DNA of 64,000 nt, taken from assembly GCF_000143415.4 (NCBI RefSeq), contig NW_003314262.1:2226755-2290754 (forward strand), in the 5' to 3' direction. Shown one piece after another: positions 24,850 to 34,316 of the stretch. Source of the stretch: Selaginella moellendorffii (lineage: Eukaryota; Streptophyta; Lycopodiopsida; Selaginellales; Selaginellaceae). The notes under the pieces were generated by a model. The model did no database searches. It was not told the origin of the DNA and saw only the letters and a program-made list of their open reading frames with translations. A program made the position numbers and the translations under genes. The first letter of the stretch is position 1. Every line of letters begins with the position of its first letter.

Positions 24850-25120
24850 CTGCTATTGCTGCTGCTGCCGTGAAAGTTTCCAAATCTTTTCTCGAGATGC
24901 TACTGCCGGCGGCGCTGCTGGAGCTGGAGCTTGACGATGGCGGAGTGGTGCCGCTGCCTGTGAGCGATGCATTTTGGGGCAGTGATTTGGAAAGCCGCGG
25001 AAGAAGTACCATGATCCGGGCCTGGTCATTGCGATCGAAGTGTCACCGTTGTTGAAAGATTGGATCGGTGAGGCGCTGGAGCATCGGTCGTAGTCATCCT
25101 CGGACACTTCCAAAACGTCG
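24850..25120 (-). pseudogene. Phytocyanin exon 2 fragment, cassette 1
   Basis: Matches exon 2 of the intact gene at 43668-44041 but lacks exon 1 and the first codons of exon 2 with their splice acceptor. The core (VLEVSEDDYDRCSSASP) is readable, then the frame shifts after the GFPNHC region. The intron-derived flank beyond it is shared with cassette 2, so the loss of exon 1 predates that duplication. Confidence 0.85.
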
Positions 25121-25187
25121 TGGCATATAGAAGATGCTCCCGTTAGAAAACTATCGAGCAGGACAGGAAGAAATCAATGTAAAAAAG

Positions 25188-25290
25188 AATATACTAGAAA
25201 GCGTTTAGGAAAGTGTATAAATTATAAATTATACATTAATATAAATGATTAACAACCATTAGATAGTAGAATATTCAAGCATTTTCTAGA
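25188..25290 (-). repeat. Dispersed AT-rich repeat, copy 3 (partial, reversed)
   Basis: Reverse complement matches the middle of the repeat at 2700-2988 and 22180-22470, including the TCTAATGGTTGTTAATCATTT block. About 100 bp remain. Confidence 0.6.
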
Positions 25291-25972
25291 ACTACCAGAA
25301 AAAAGAAAAGAAAAGAGAATTGTAATTTTGCTTTAACAAGCAGCAGATAGTTTTTGGAATTTAAAAAATCAGGCCTTTAACTAGTTTGTAATCAAATTTA
25401 ATATTAATAATTAAATATTTAGAACTGGCTAATGAGATAGTCTATGTTACCGAAATTGCCTTGAAAATCTCTATTTTCAAGCTACCTTTATTGGTCACAA
25501 ATAGATTAGACATATTAAACTACAGAACTCCATTGACTAAATTAGAGCTCCTTGAGCTCTTCCGAGAATTTCCAAACTGTGCGCACCAATTCGAGACAAT
25601 CATTCCACAGAATTACGTCTTCACAGACACACAGTCAAAAGGGTCCTTTAGATGTCGTCTTGAGCAATAGATCATCAATAACTTTGCTCTTCTTTTTTAT
25701 TTGGATGCTTAGCTAGGGTACCATGTAACTGTATTGTTTTCAAATATATAAGTCTCAATCCTGTATGTGCCAGGGGTGGAGGCAAATTAAAACATGCATT
25801 TTAAACCTAATAGATACCATTGGTGGCAATAGCTTCAAGTGGCAAGGAACATAATTTAGATACGGGAGGAATTTCGGGAGCTGGAAGTCAAGAGAAGACT
25901 GAGTGGGTGGGTCTCATGCCTCCATTGTAATTTATAATAATTTCCTTAATCATTAAAATTATTCTAAATTGG

Positions 25973-26137
25973 CCAATGTGATACACCGGGCATTTCCATA
26001 AAATGCCAGCTTTAGTGTTTTAGCAAAACAAAACAAATGTGTGTAGTGGGCATTTGGTCTACTGGTACGATTCTTGCTTCAGGTGTGAGAGGTACCTAAT
26101 AATTGTCTGTGCACTAGACGTTTGTATGTAATATCCA
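25973..26137 (+). other. Insertion unique to cassette 1, with tRNA-Pro-like core
   Basis: Relative to cassette 2 (about 41318-41325), cassette 1 has an extra ~165 bp flanked on both sides by AAATT. Within it, 26048-26092 reads like the first two thirds of a plant tRNA-Pro: GGGCATTTGGTCTACTGG (acceptor and D arm) followed by an anticodon arm TTGCTTCAGGTGTGAG. The anticodon position reads CAG, and the T arm is unrecognisable, so it is not a working tRNA gene. A decayed tRNA-derived SINE or a tRNA pseudogene are both possible. Confidence 0.5.
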
Positions 26138-26160
26138 AATTTTATTCTTGCCAAAATTGT

Positions 26161-27174
26161 TCACACCTTGGAGGCCAGCACAAGACCAGCAACTCCAAAG
26201 GTGAGAGCAACGCTTCCTCCATACTTCCTTCCAAACTCAGCAATGTTGGTGAAGGAATCGATGGCAGCATAGCCCTTTGCGTAGATTTCCTTGCCGACGA
26301 TATTGTAGATGGCGCGAACTGGAGCAAGCACGGCCTGGTATGCGTATGGCAGGTACTCGGTTGCGCCGACAGCATCAAATATGGAGTCCAAGAACCACTC
26401 GCTGTGAGTCGATGCTAGAACATTGTTCACCATGATGCTGCCGGAGAGAGTGAGCGGGTTGTAGAGGCCTACCTTCTCAACCTTTTGTATTTCTGGAAAA
26501 GTAGCACAGAATCGTTAAATTCGAAACATCCCACCAATATATATGCTTTTTGCTTTCCTTACCAATGATTTGAGATGATTCCCACAGGGAATCTCCAACC
26601 TTGAGGTCCTCGGCTCTCTTGTACACGAGCTTCCCATTGACAGCAACGGGAACAAAGTGGCCTGCAGTGAGTTCCAACATGTTTGAAGCGCTGTGCACTT
26701 GGAAAAACTTGGACATGGCATCAGCATCCTTGTGGCCGAAGGCATACACATCTGAATAGATATTCTTCCCCACTGCAACCTGTGGAAAAGTTATACTTGG
26801 ACAAGATTTATGTGAAAGTATTCAACCTTGTCTCCAACATTAAGCTCCCTCACGAACTTAATTTCTCCATTATACATCTGAACAGTTGCATCTCCTATAA
26901 TAGCTTGAAAATTGTATGAAAGAAAAAAACGTGAATTCATATGAACCCTACCTGGGAAGCATCCTGGAGTGGCTGGAGTGGCTGGAGGGGGTGGAGTGCC
27001 TGGAGGAGGAGTGGCTGGAGGGGGTGGAGTGCCTGGAGGGGGTCTAGTGCCTGGAGGAGGAGTGGCTGGAGGAGGAGTGGCTGGAGGAGGAGGAGTTGGA
27101 GTTTGTGCCACTGCAACGCTTGCAGCGAAGGCAATGAAAGAAGTCAGGAAGATTAGAGCACTGGTATGAGCCAT
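26161..27174 (-). CDS. Secreted proline-rich protein with hedgehog-type Hint domain, copy A
   Basis: Four exons (26952-27174, 26827-26894, 26563-26779, 26161-26492) give 279 residues. A signal peptide (MAHTSALIFLTSFIAFAASV) is followed by a proline-rich extensin-like stretch of PPPATPPP/PPPGTPPP units to residue 70. Then comes a Hint domain starting GCFPGDATV with the nucleophile Cys72. Other Hint blocks are ELNVGDKV, the TxxH motif in LTAGHFVPV, LKVGDSLW and PLTLSGSIMVNNVLAS. The fold and block order are those of the hedgehog C-terminal autoprocessing domain. Such domains cleave the chain before their Cys and can pass the N-terminal part to a nucleophile. The product would be a released proline-rich wall or apoplast peptide; this is inference. 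A short hydrophobic C-terminus follows. Confidence 0.88.
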
Positions 27175-27395
27175 TTCAAAACTGCTGGTCGCTAACACTC
27201 TAGGAGCAACCCATTTTATAGCAGAATGTAAGCATCTAATGTTTGGTTTCGTGCACCAAAAATTCAAACACAGGGGACATGTAACTAGTGAATGGTGGTC
27301 CTAATTAAAAATATTGAATCCTTCTTATTTTGGTGAGAACCTAAATACCATCCATGGAGAAACTAAAGAGGAAAGTGTTTTTATTAAAATAAATT

Positions 27396-27570
27396 TGTGA
27401 GGGCCAAGTGTACAGCTATAATATCATATATTAATATTAGCATAGTGGGATTTTAGTAGCTGTTAAATTGGTTTCAATCAAGATTACTCGTTCTTGTATA
27501 TAAATTAGGGTTTTTGGGCTAATTTATATGCACATTTCTATATTCCCTTTCTATATTCCAAACATTCACA
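27396..27570 (+). repeat. RT1 5' LTR
   Basis: Starts TGTGAGGGCC and ends AACATTCACA. Followed by TTGGTGGAGATGAGGGG, where a primer-binding site would lie; I could not match it to a specific tRNA. Confidence 0.93.
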
Positions 27571-27802
27571 TTGGTGGAGATGAGGGGCACTTTTAATTGT
27601 CCCTAAGGAGTGTTTGGATTTAGAATTTTGGTTTAGATTTATCTTTTGCATCGTCTAGATCTAGGTTTTTCCATTTCCTTTCTTTTGTTCTTTCCTTTTA
27701 GGATTTTGGTTTGGATAGCTTTTTGCATTGTCTAGATCTACCATTTCTTTCTAGCTTTTTGTCATTTCTCTTTTTTTGCTCTTTCTTTTTCATTCGTCTT
27801 CA

Positions 27803-29340
27803 TGGCAAATCAGTAATCTCCTCCTTTAACTCTAGAGTAGTAGTTGGTACAATTGCTTGATGCTATGCACTTGCAATTGAACAATTAAACTCAATTGATG
27901 GTGGCATTCACGGCACGTGGTCCAACTCTTCTTGCTCTTCGTGCCAATCCTCACGTTCTGCTAAAGTTCTTTCATGGGAATCCTAGGGATGATGTGTACC
28001 ATTGGTTCAATCACTTCACAGTGATTGCCACATATCATTTTTGGGATGATGCTCGATGTTTATGTGAGTTTCCCACATGTCTCCAAGGGACGGCATTGTA
28101 ATGGTACAATGGTTTGAGTGCAACCACTCGTGGAGATTAGAGTGTTCTCCTAGATGTCTTTAAACGCGCCTTCGGACATGCCGATGACTATGATGATGCC
28201 TTTCAACAATTGCATCGTCTTCGCCAAGGGCCATCTGAGATAGTGATGCAATTTGGCATTCATTTCCGAAGTCTTTTGCTTTGTGCGGATCCAAATATGT
28301 CGGAGCGGATCAAACTAGGAATGTTGTGGCTAGCACTTCGTCAAGATCTTGTCGGACTTGTGCATGCACTTGCTCCTGCCACCCTTGACAATGCTCTTCG
28401 CTTGGCACAACGTTATAAGACGTCACCTCTTCCACTTCTCGCTGCACGTCCTTTAGCTCCACTTCCTATAGATGGTGGTCCTGTTTCAATGTGTAAGCTC
28501 CTGAGTTTAGACTTCTCGGGAGGTCACCCAATCTAGTACTATTCAAACCCAAGGACACTTAACCCCAAATATCCTAAGACTCTTAACCAATTGGAAAAGG
28601 GGGTGCACTCTTATTCATAGGCCCTTTCCCTCTATATTTGAACCCTATAGACCATCTCTCAAGTCGTTCTCTTTGGTTGCTTACAATCCACCACGCTTCC
28701 CTACAAGTTCACGCCCTCGTGAATGGAAGTTGAGAGCCGCAGCTCTCTCTCGAGCCCTGCTCTCTTGACACCCTACCCCTCGGGTCGAGCCCAGCGGGAG
28801 CAAACTGGACCAGCCAGATGTCAATCAATGTCAATCAACATGTGGTGCAATTCCCTTAGCCAACCAACAGAGTCAGACCCGAGACCGTTCTGATACCAAA
28901 TGTAAGCTCTTGAGTTTGGACTTCTCGGGAGGTCACCCAACCCAGTACTATTCAAACCCAAGGACACTTAACCCCAGATATCCCAAGACCCTTAACCGAT
29001 TGGAAAAGGGGGTGCACTCTTATTCATGGGCCCTTTCCCTCTATATTTAAACCCCATGGACCGTCTTTAAGGTCGTTCTCTTTAGTTGCTTACACAATGG
29101 AGGTTGATGCTGTTGCTGCTTGAGTCCAAGGACAAGGGCGAGGAAGTGGTCGTGGCCGTGATGTTCGCTGTTGGGCATGTGATGAAGTTGATCATACTTA
29201 TTGGCATTATCGGCGTTTTCCGGATTGGCGACCTCCATTTCCTAGGTGGAGACTTTGGCATTAGCAACGTCCCGTTGGTGCTGCTGCAGTGGACAGTTTG
29301 AACACTGCGATACATCTAGGAAATGAGGAGTCGCATGAGT
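27803..29340 (+). pseudogene. RT1 gag remnant, split by a TRIM
   Basis: Matches the RT2 gag frame (40879 to 39947) but carries in-frame stops (for example in the ALQWYNG region, about 28099) and is interrupted at 28492-29094. The part after the TRIM resumes with the coding region for EVDAVAA and a degraded zinc knuckle in which a key Cys codon is changed. Confidence 0.9.
28492..29094 (-). mobile_element. TRIM (miniature LTR element) nested in RT1
   Basis: Two 194-bp direct terminal repeats, 28492-28685 and 28901-29094, begin TGTAAGC and end GCTTACA. The internal part is only 215 bp and non-coding. A perfect 5-bp duplication CAATG flanks it (28487-28491 and 29095-29099). On the minus strand the bases next to the LTR read TGGTATCAGAACGG, close to the initiator tRNA-Met primer site TGGTATCAGAGC, which sets the orientation. 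The purine stretch next to the other LTR (GGGAAGCGTGGTGG on that strand) would serve as the polypurine tract. RT2 shows the uninterrupted gag sequence. Confidence 0.93.
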
Positions 29341-30817
29341 AACGGAGGGACCTTATGCGAATAAGTTAGTGACCCCTCCATCTTTCTTTCGGAAGTATCA
29401 TCAAGGGGTTCACTCGGCACTGGTTCATTCAGTGTTTACTTTCCAAGCTCATTTTTATAACAAGAGGTCTGCTATTATTCTCTCCGTGTTGGTTGATATA
29501 GGTTCGAGTTTATCTTCTATTGCTCGACCTGTTGCCACAAGTTGTCATCTACACTTGCGTCATGTGGCAGATCCGATTTTCATTCTTTATGGCAACGGCC
29601 GTACACATGCATGTGCATAAGATGAGGTGGACCTGGTTGTGCATGTAGGCGATCTCGAGCTTGAGTTGTAGTCGTTGCAGGTGGTGCCGAGTCAAGCTTT
29701 TGACCTCATTCTTGGTATAGATTGGTTGCAGCACAATCATACCAAGTGTGATTTTGAGGCTTCTCCTCTTTGTCTCATACTTTCTTATGTTTCATCCATT
29801 CCTCTCACTTCCGTACCTTTTCGTCCCTTTACTTCTACCTCTGCTTCCATTACTTTTGTTTCCCCACTATTTCCTCCTATGTTTCCATCTTATTCTACTC
29901 TTCCCTTTTCCGATCCCTCCGACGATATTTGTGTTGTAGCGGTGGACTGACTCATGAAGGAGTATTCTGATCTCTTTGAATTTGACTTATCATCTGGGGC
30001 CAAGATTGCCACACGTCATCCAATTCCAACCAAGGATGCTTGTCCAATCAAGGTTCCCGTTCGTCTTCAGTCACTCCGCGACTTTTGAATAACACCCTTC
30101 TCCAACATCTCTTGGATATTTGCCCGTAAAATCTTGATCTCCTTGGGTCCTTGGGCATTTGAACCTCATCTTGTGACAAAGCCTGATGGGAGTATTCATT
30201 TCTGTATCGACTATTGTCCGTTAAACTAAGTGACGATCCCAGATGTATACCCTATTCCTCACACTGCTAATCTCTTGGATCGTCTGGGGCGAAGTCGCTG
30301 GTTCACCAAGCTCGATTTTGCTTCTGGGTACTGGCAAGTACCAATGGCCGAAGTAGATATTCCTAAGACTGCTTTTCATACACCATTTGGTTTGTATGAC
30401 TTCTTGGTGATGTTGTTTGGTTTGAACAATACTCTAACAACTTTCTAGCGGATGATGTATGAGGTTCTTTGCGATATGCCAAAGGTGACTACTGAATTCA
30501 TTGATGATGTCTTGATCCACTCGGAGGGGACGTGGGAGGACCACATTTATGATGTTTGTAAAGTGTTGGATCAGCTACGCGATGTTGGTTTAAAGCTGAA
30601 GCAGTCGAAGTGCATGTTTGGGTCCAAGGACACAACTTATCTTGTGTACCGTATTTCTCGTGAGGGTTTGCAAGTTGATCATAACAAACTTGTGGCTGTT
30701 CTAAAGTTCCCTACTCCGAAGTGTGTGAATGATGTGCAGCGCTTTTTGGGCAAGGTGCAGTATCTCGGTCATTTTGTGGATCATCTTTTTGATCGCACTG
30801 CACCGTTGCGAGCGTTG

Positions 30818-31970
30818 TGTAAGCCACAAATTTTTCCTTTCTAATTTGCCAGCTTACCTCGTTTATCTGGCCAACTCTGCCTTGGCTTGTGCTAAGTTCC
30901 CTCGCCAAGGTTCTCGCCCATGGTACCAGCTCCTACTTGGTTCTACTTGGTTTCAGCTACTCACTGCATGAGCAACGGAGTGTTAGCCATCCATCTACAA
31001 AATCCCAAATCTCTCCCAATCCCCCTCCCCGAGTTAGACTGGACTTAAGGTTCGGCTACACTCCCCGCAGGCACAAGCAACCAAGCACACCAAACCTCCA
31101 GATTCCTAACACCCCTTGGTACCACAAGACTTGATCATGGGACCCTCTAAATCCCAAGCCTTGGGTGCAACACTTGCTTCGGGACGTCGGGGCGAAACAC
31201 CATGGCCTAACGGCCCGGTATGGGTACCTCTACGCCCCCACTTCTCTCCCAAAGGGAAGGCCCAAGCCCCTAGGAAGGGCGAGGACCAATGAGCCACAAG
31301 GTACTCAAGTGGGGCACCACTCCACATGAGCCGGGAGCACCTTAGTCGGTTTCCCTTTCGGGAGTGGGAGCTGCTCTTGAGCACTTCCCTGGGTGGCCCC
31401 TCCGGCACCACCCAAGCCCATGCTCACTCCCACCCAAGGCCCCTCGGCCCCAATCTCAACCTCAAGTCAGTTTGGAAGCACTACTGGAGAGTTCCTTCAA
31501 GAATGGTTCCTAGACCTCACTATCCCTACTATACTTTTGGAACCCCCTGCAGCCCCCCCCCCTCCCCCCCTGGGAGATGCACACTTTGGGCTTTCACCCC
31601 TTGAGCTATATTAGTATTTGGACTTAGTCTCAGAATCGATCTCGGACTCGATCTCGGACCCGACTTCGGACTCGGTCTCAGACTCAATTTCAGACTCGAT
31701 CTCGGACCCGATCTCGGACTCGACTTCGGACTCGACCTCGGACTCCGTCTTGGACCCGATTTGGATCTCAGACTTTGTCTCGAACTCGGTCTCGAACTCG
31801 GTCTCCGATTCGGCCTCGGCTCGATCCCGGACTCTATCTCGAACTCGGTCTCTGAGTCGGTCTTGGACTCGATCTTCAACTCGGTCCCATCCAATGAACT
31901 CTTTTTGTCATTTCGGTCATGCTTTCGGGGATCTTTAGCCTACGATATCTCGGGGAGTCGGTTCCTTACA
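30818..31970. mobile_element. 1,153-bp TGTAAG...CTTACA element of unknown class nested in RT1
   Basis: Interrupts the RT1 pol sequence exactly between two copies of CGTTG (30813-30817 and 31971-31975); RT2 keeps the single uninterrupted site near 38480. The ends read TGTAAGCC and TTCCTTACA, a 6-bp terminal inverted repeat like that of the TRIM. I see no long terminal repeats and no protein domain. The interior is GC- and C-rich with a minisatellite. It could be an LTR-less derivative mobilised by a retroelement, or a DNA element; the 5-bp duplication and TG/CA ends favour integrase-mediated insertion. Confidence 0.8.
31618..31885 (+). repeat. Degenerate 12-bp minisatellite
   Basis: Around twenty imperfect units based on GACTCGATCTCG and GACTCGGTCTCG. 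Because the period is a multiple of three, frames stay open on both strands and give Ser-Asp or Arg-Ser repeats, but nothing suggests translation. It lies inside the 1,153-bp element. Confidence 0.8.
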
Positions 31971-33996
31971 CGTTGCTGAAGTCATCAATATCATCTTTCA
32001 CATGGTCTCCAGATTATGAGCAGATGTTTAAGGATCTCAAAGAGCTATTAACGACTCCTCCGGTTTTGGCATATCCTGACTACACTTGACCTTTTATTTT
32101 GCACATGGATGCTTCTGATATTGGTTTTGGAGATGTGTTGATGCAAGAGAGCTCGAGTGTGCTTGGTCAGCACCATCCCATTGCGTATATAAACCGTACA
32201 TTACAACTAGCCGAAATGAACTACTCCACGACAAAGAAAGAGTGTTTAGCAGCAGTTTGGGGTTTCGAGAAACTTCATGTATATCTACATGGTTCTCGGA
32301 TGTTACTTGAAGGTGATCATGCTATTGTTACTTCATTATTGAAGCGGAAGAACTTAGTTGGTTATACTGCTCAATGGGCTTTGAAGCTTTAGATATATGA
32401 TTTTGATGTTGTTCATTGCCCAGGGAGTTCTTTGGCTGATGCTAATGCCCTTTCTCGAGCTCGTCTTCTTTCTCCATTTTCTTTTCATGTTTCTAATGAG
32501 CTTGTTGTTCCAGCCTCTGTGGATTTTCTAGACGAGGATTCTGTGCCGTCGGCGGTTGTTGTACTTGACGTTCAGTGTCCACAAGGCGCCGAGCAAGATC
32601 TACCTTCTCTTGATGAGGTTCACGAGGCTCAAAAGATTGAGCTGTGGATTCGAAGGCTTTGAGATGGGTTTGAGAATGTTGCATCACTTGTTGATGACTT
32701 GCCTTTCCGGCATTTACATTCTCAATATCACCTCGAAGACGGCCTTATTTATTTTGTGGGGACGAATCCTGACGATCATTTACAATTGGTGGTGCCTTCT
32801 ATCTTTATTCCGCGGTTTCTCCATGCCTATCATGATTCTCCTATTCTAGATGGGCATATGGGACATCGTCGTATAATTGAGAAGTTGTGCAGGTTTTTCT
32901 ATTAGTTGGAGATGCGACGTGATATTATCTGGTATGTGCGTCGCTACATTTGATGCCAAGCTTGTAATACTCCCCTTCAGGCTGCGGAAGGACTGTTGGA
33001 GTCAATTGCAATTTCCCATCCATTTGAGTTGGTGGCATTTGATCTTATGGGACCTTTTCCACGGTCGACTGTTGGCAATGAGTATGTTATTATTATTTCT
33101 GACTACTTGACTTAATTGGGTGGAAGTTGGTGCTCTTGCTAGCGCCTCTGCAACTTCTATTGGATACTTCCTCCTCAATCGAGTGGTGTTTTAGCATTCT
33201 TGTCCAAAGCAGATTCTTTCAGATAATGGTCCTGCATTTATGGCTGAGGCATTTCATGTTTTGACGTCTCGGCTAGGGATACGCCACACTTTCACGAGTG
33301 CTTATCATTCACAATCAGATGGTCTGGTGGAATGGCTCATTCAGACATTCAAAGGAATGATTGCGAAGTATGTGAACTTTCAGCATTCTGATTGGGATGG
33401 TTATTTGCATCTCTTCGGTATGCATATATCACAGGGGTATAGAGTTTTGTTGGTGCTTCACCATATAAACTTCTATATGGTCATGATCCAATATTACCAA
33501 CGGAGCTGGGTTTACCTTCGCGATTGCCACGAGCTGTGGATGTTAAGTCGTGGGACTAGTATTTGACGAGCATTCTTCCATTTGTCTGAGCAGAGTCTAC
33601 TGAACACTTAGGCCATGTATAAGTGGGACAACAACGGTGCTATAACTCCCATCATCGTCCACCTGCGGAGTACAAAGTGGATGATTTGGTGCTAGTCTGT
33701 TTTCCCCATCTTATAGTATGTGGTTTATCTAAGGGGCTCCTTGCGTAGTGGAAAGGACCGTATTGAGTGTTGCGGCAAGTTGGACCACAAGTTTATTAGG
33801 TTCGGCATGACGTCCAGCAGATCGATCCTCAAGAGATTGTGCATGTGCAACGGTTGAAACGCTTCATACAAAGGGATCAGGAGCAGTTAATACCACCTAT
33901 AAATTTGTTAATGCCTCCTCCTAACGTTCCTCCAAATCTTGGCCTGTTTACAAGAGAACCCTGATAGTTTTCTATTATTTCGAGAGGAGGGGATGA

Positions 33997-34171
33997 TGTG
34001 AGGGCCAAGTGTACGGCTACGATGCCGTATATTAATATTAGTATAGTGGGATTTTGGTAGCTATCGGATTGGTTTCAATCTGGACCACTCGTTCCTGTAT
34101 ATAAGCTAGGGTTTTTAAGCTAATTTATATGCACATTTTTGTATTCCCTTTCCATATTCCAAACACTCACA
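33997..34171 (+). repeat. RT1 3' LTR
   Basis: Same ends and length as the left LTR. It retains more C and G at the sites that differ, so the left LTR shows more apparent C-to-T and G-to-A change. Confidence 0.93.
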
Positions 34172-34316
34172 AATTAAGATTAGTTTAAAGTTGTTTTACA
34201 TTTATTTCTCACACTACTAATTTTGGGTTAAAAGCTTGAAAACTTCAAAAGGTTGATTTATTCCTTTAAATACCGTACCAACTGAATTTATTTATTCCTT
34301 TAAATACCCTAATCCA

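Larger units (their letters stand above)
29370..33960 (+). pseudogene. RT1 pol remnant (protease, RT, RNase H, integrase)
   Basis: Recognisable stretches of protease (VDIGSS, a changed active-site residue), reverse transcriptase (FIDDVLIHS), RNase H and integrase follow the order of RT2, but many stops and shifts break them. About 72 bp at the start of the RT (30076-30147) is inverted, and a 1,153-bp insertion splits the region between RT and RNase H (30818-31970). Confidence 0.9.
27396..34171 (+). mobile_element. Old Ty3/gypsy LTR retrotransposon (RT1), decayed, with two nested insertions
   Basis: LTRs of 175 bp at 27396-27570 and 33997-34171 begin TGTGAG and end CTCACA (TTCACA in the left LTR) and differ at about 25 positions (14%), nearly all transitions. 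The 4-bp AATT target duplication flanks it (27392-27395, 34172-34175). A purine tract (GAGAGGAGGGGATGA) precedes the right LTR. Gag and pol remnants read on the plus strand in the same order as RT2 but with many stops. Subtracting the two insertions leaves about 5.0 kb, the size of RT2. Cassette 3 preserves the unoccupied target near 42541. Confidence 0.95.

Noticed and set aside
26937-27169. Gly-rich and Leu/Gln-rich frames opposite the Hint gene exon 1
   Set aside because: Other-frame readings of the proline repeat codons.
31618-31885. Possible CRISPR-like regular repeats
   Set aside because: Units are contiguous, with no spacers, and the genome is eukaryotic.
31529-31979. Ser-Asp and Arg-Ser repeat proteins on both strands
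   Set aside because: Products of a 12-bp minisatellite whose period keeps frames open; located in a mobile element without a gene structure.
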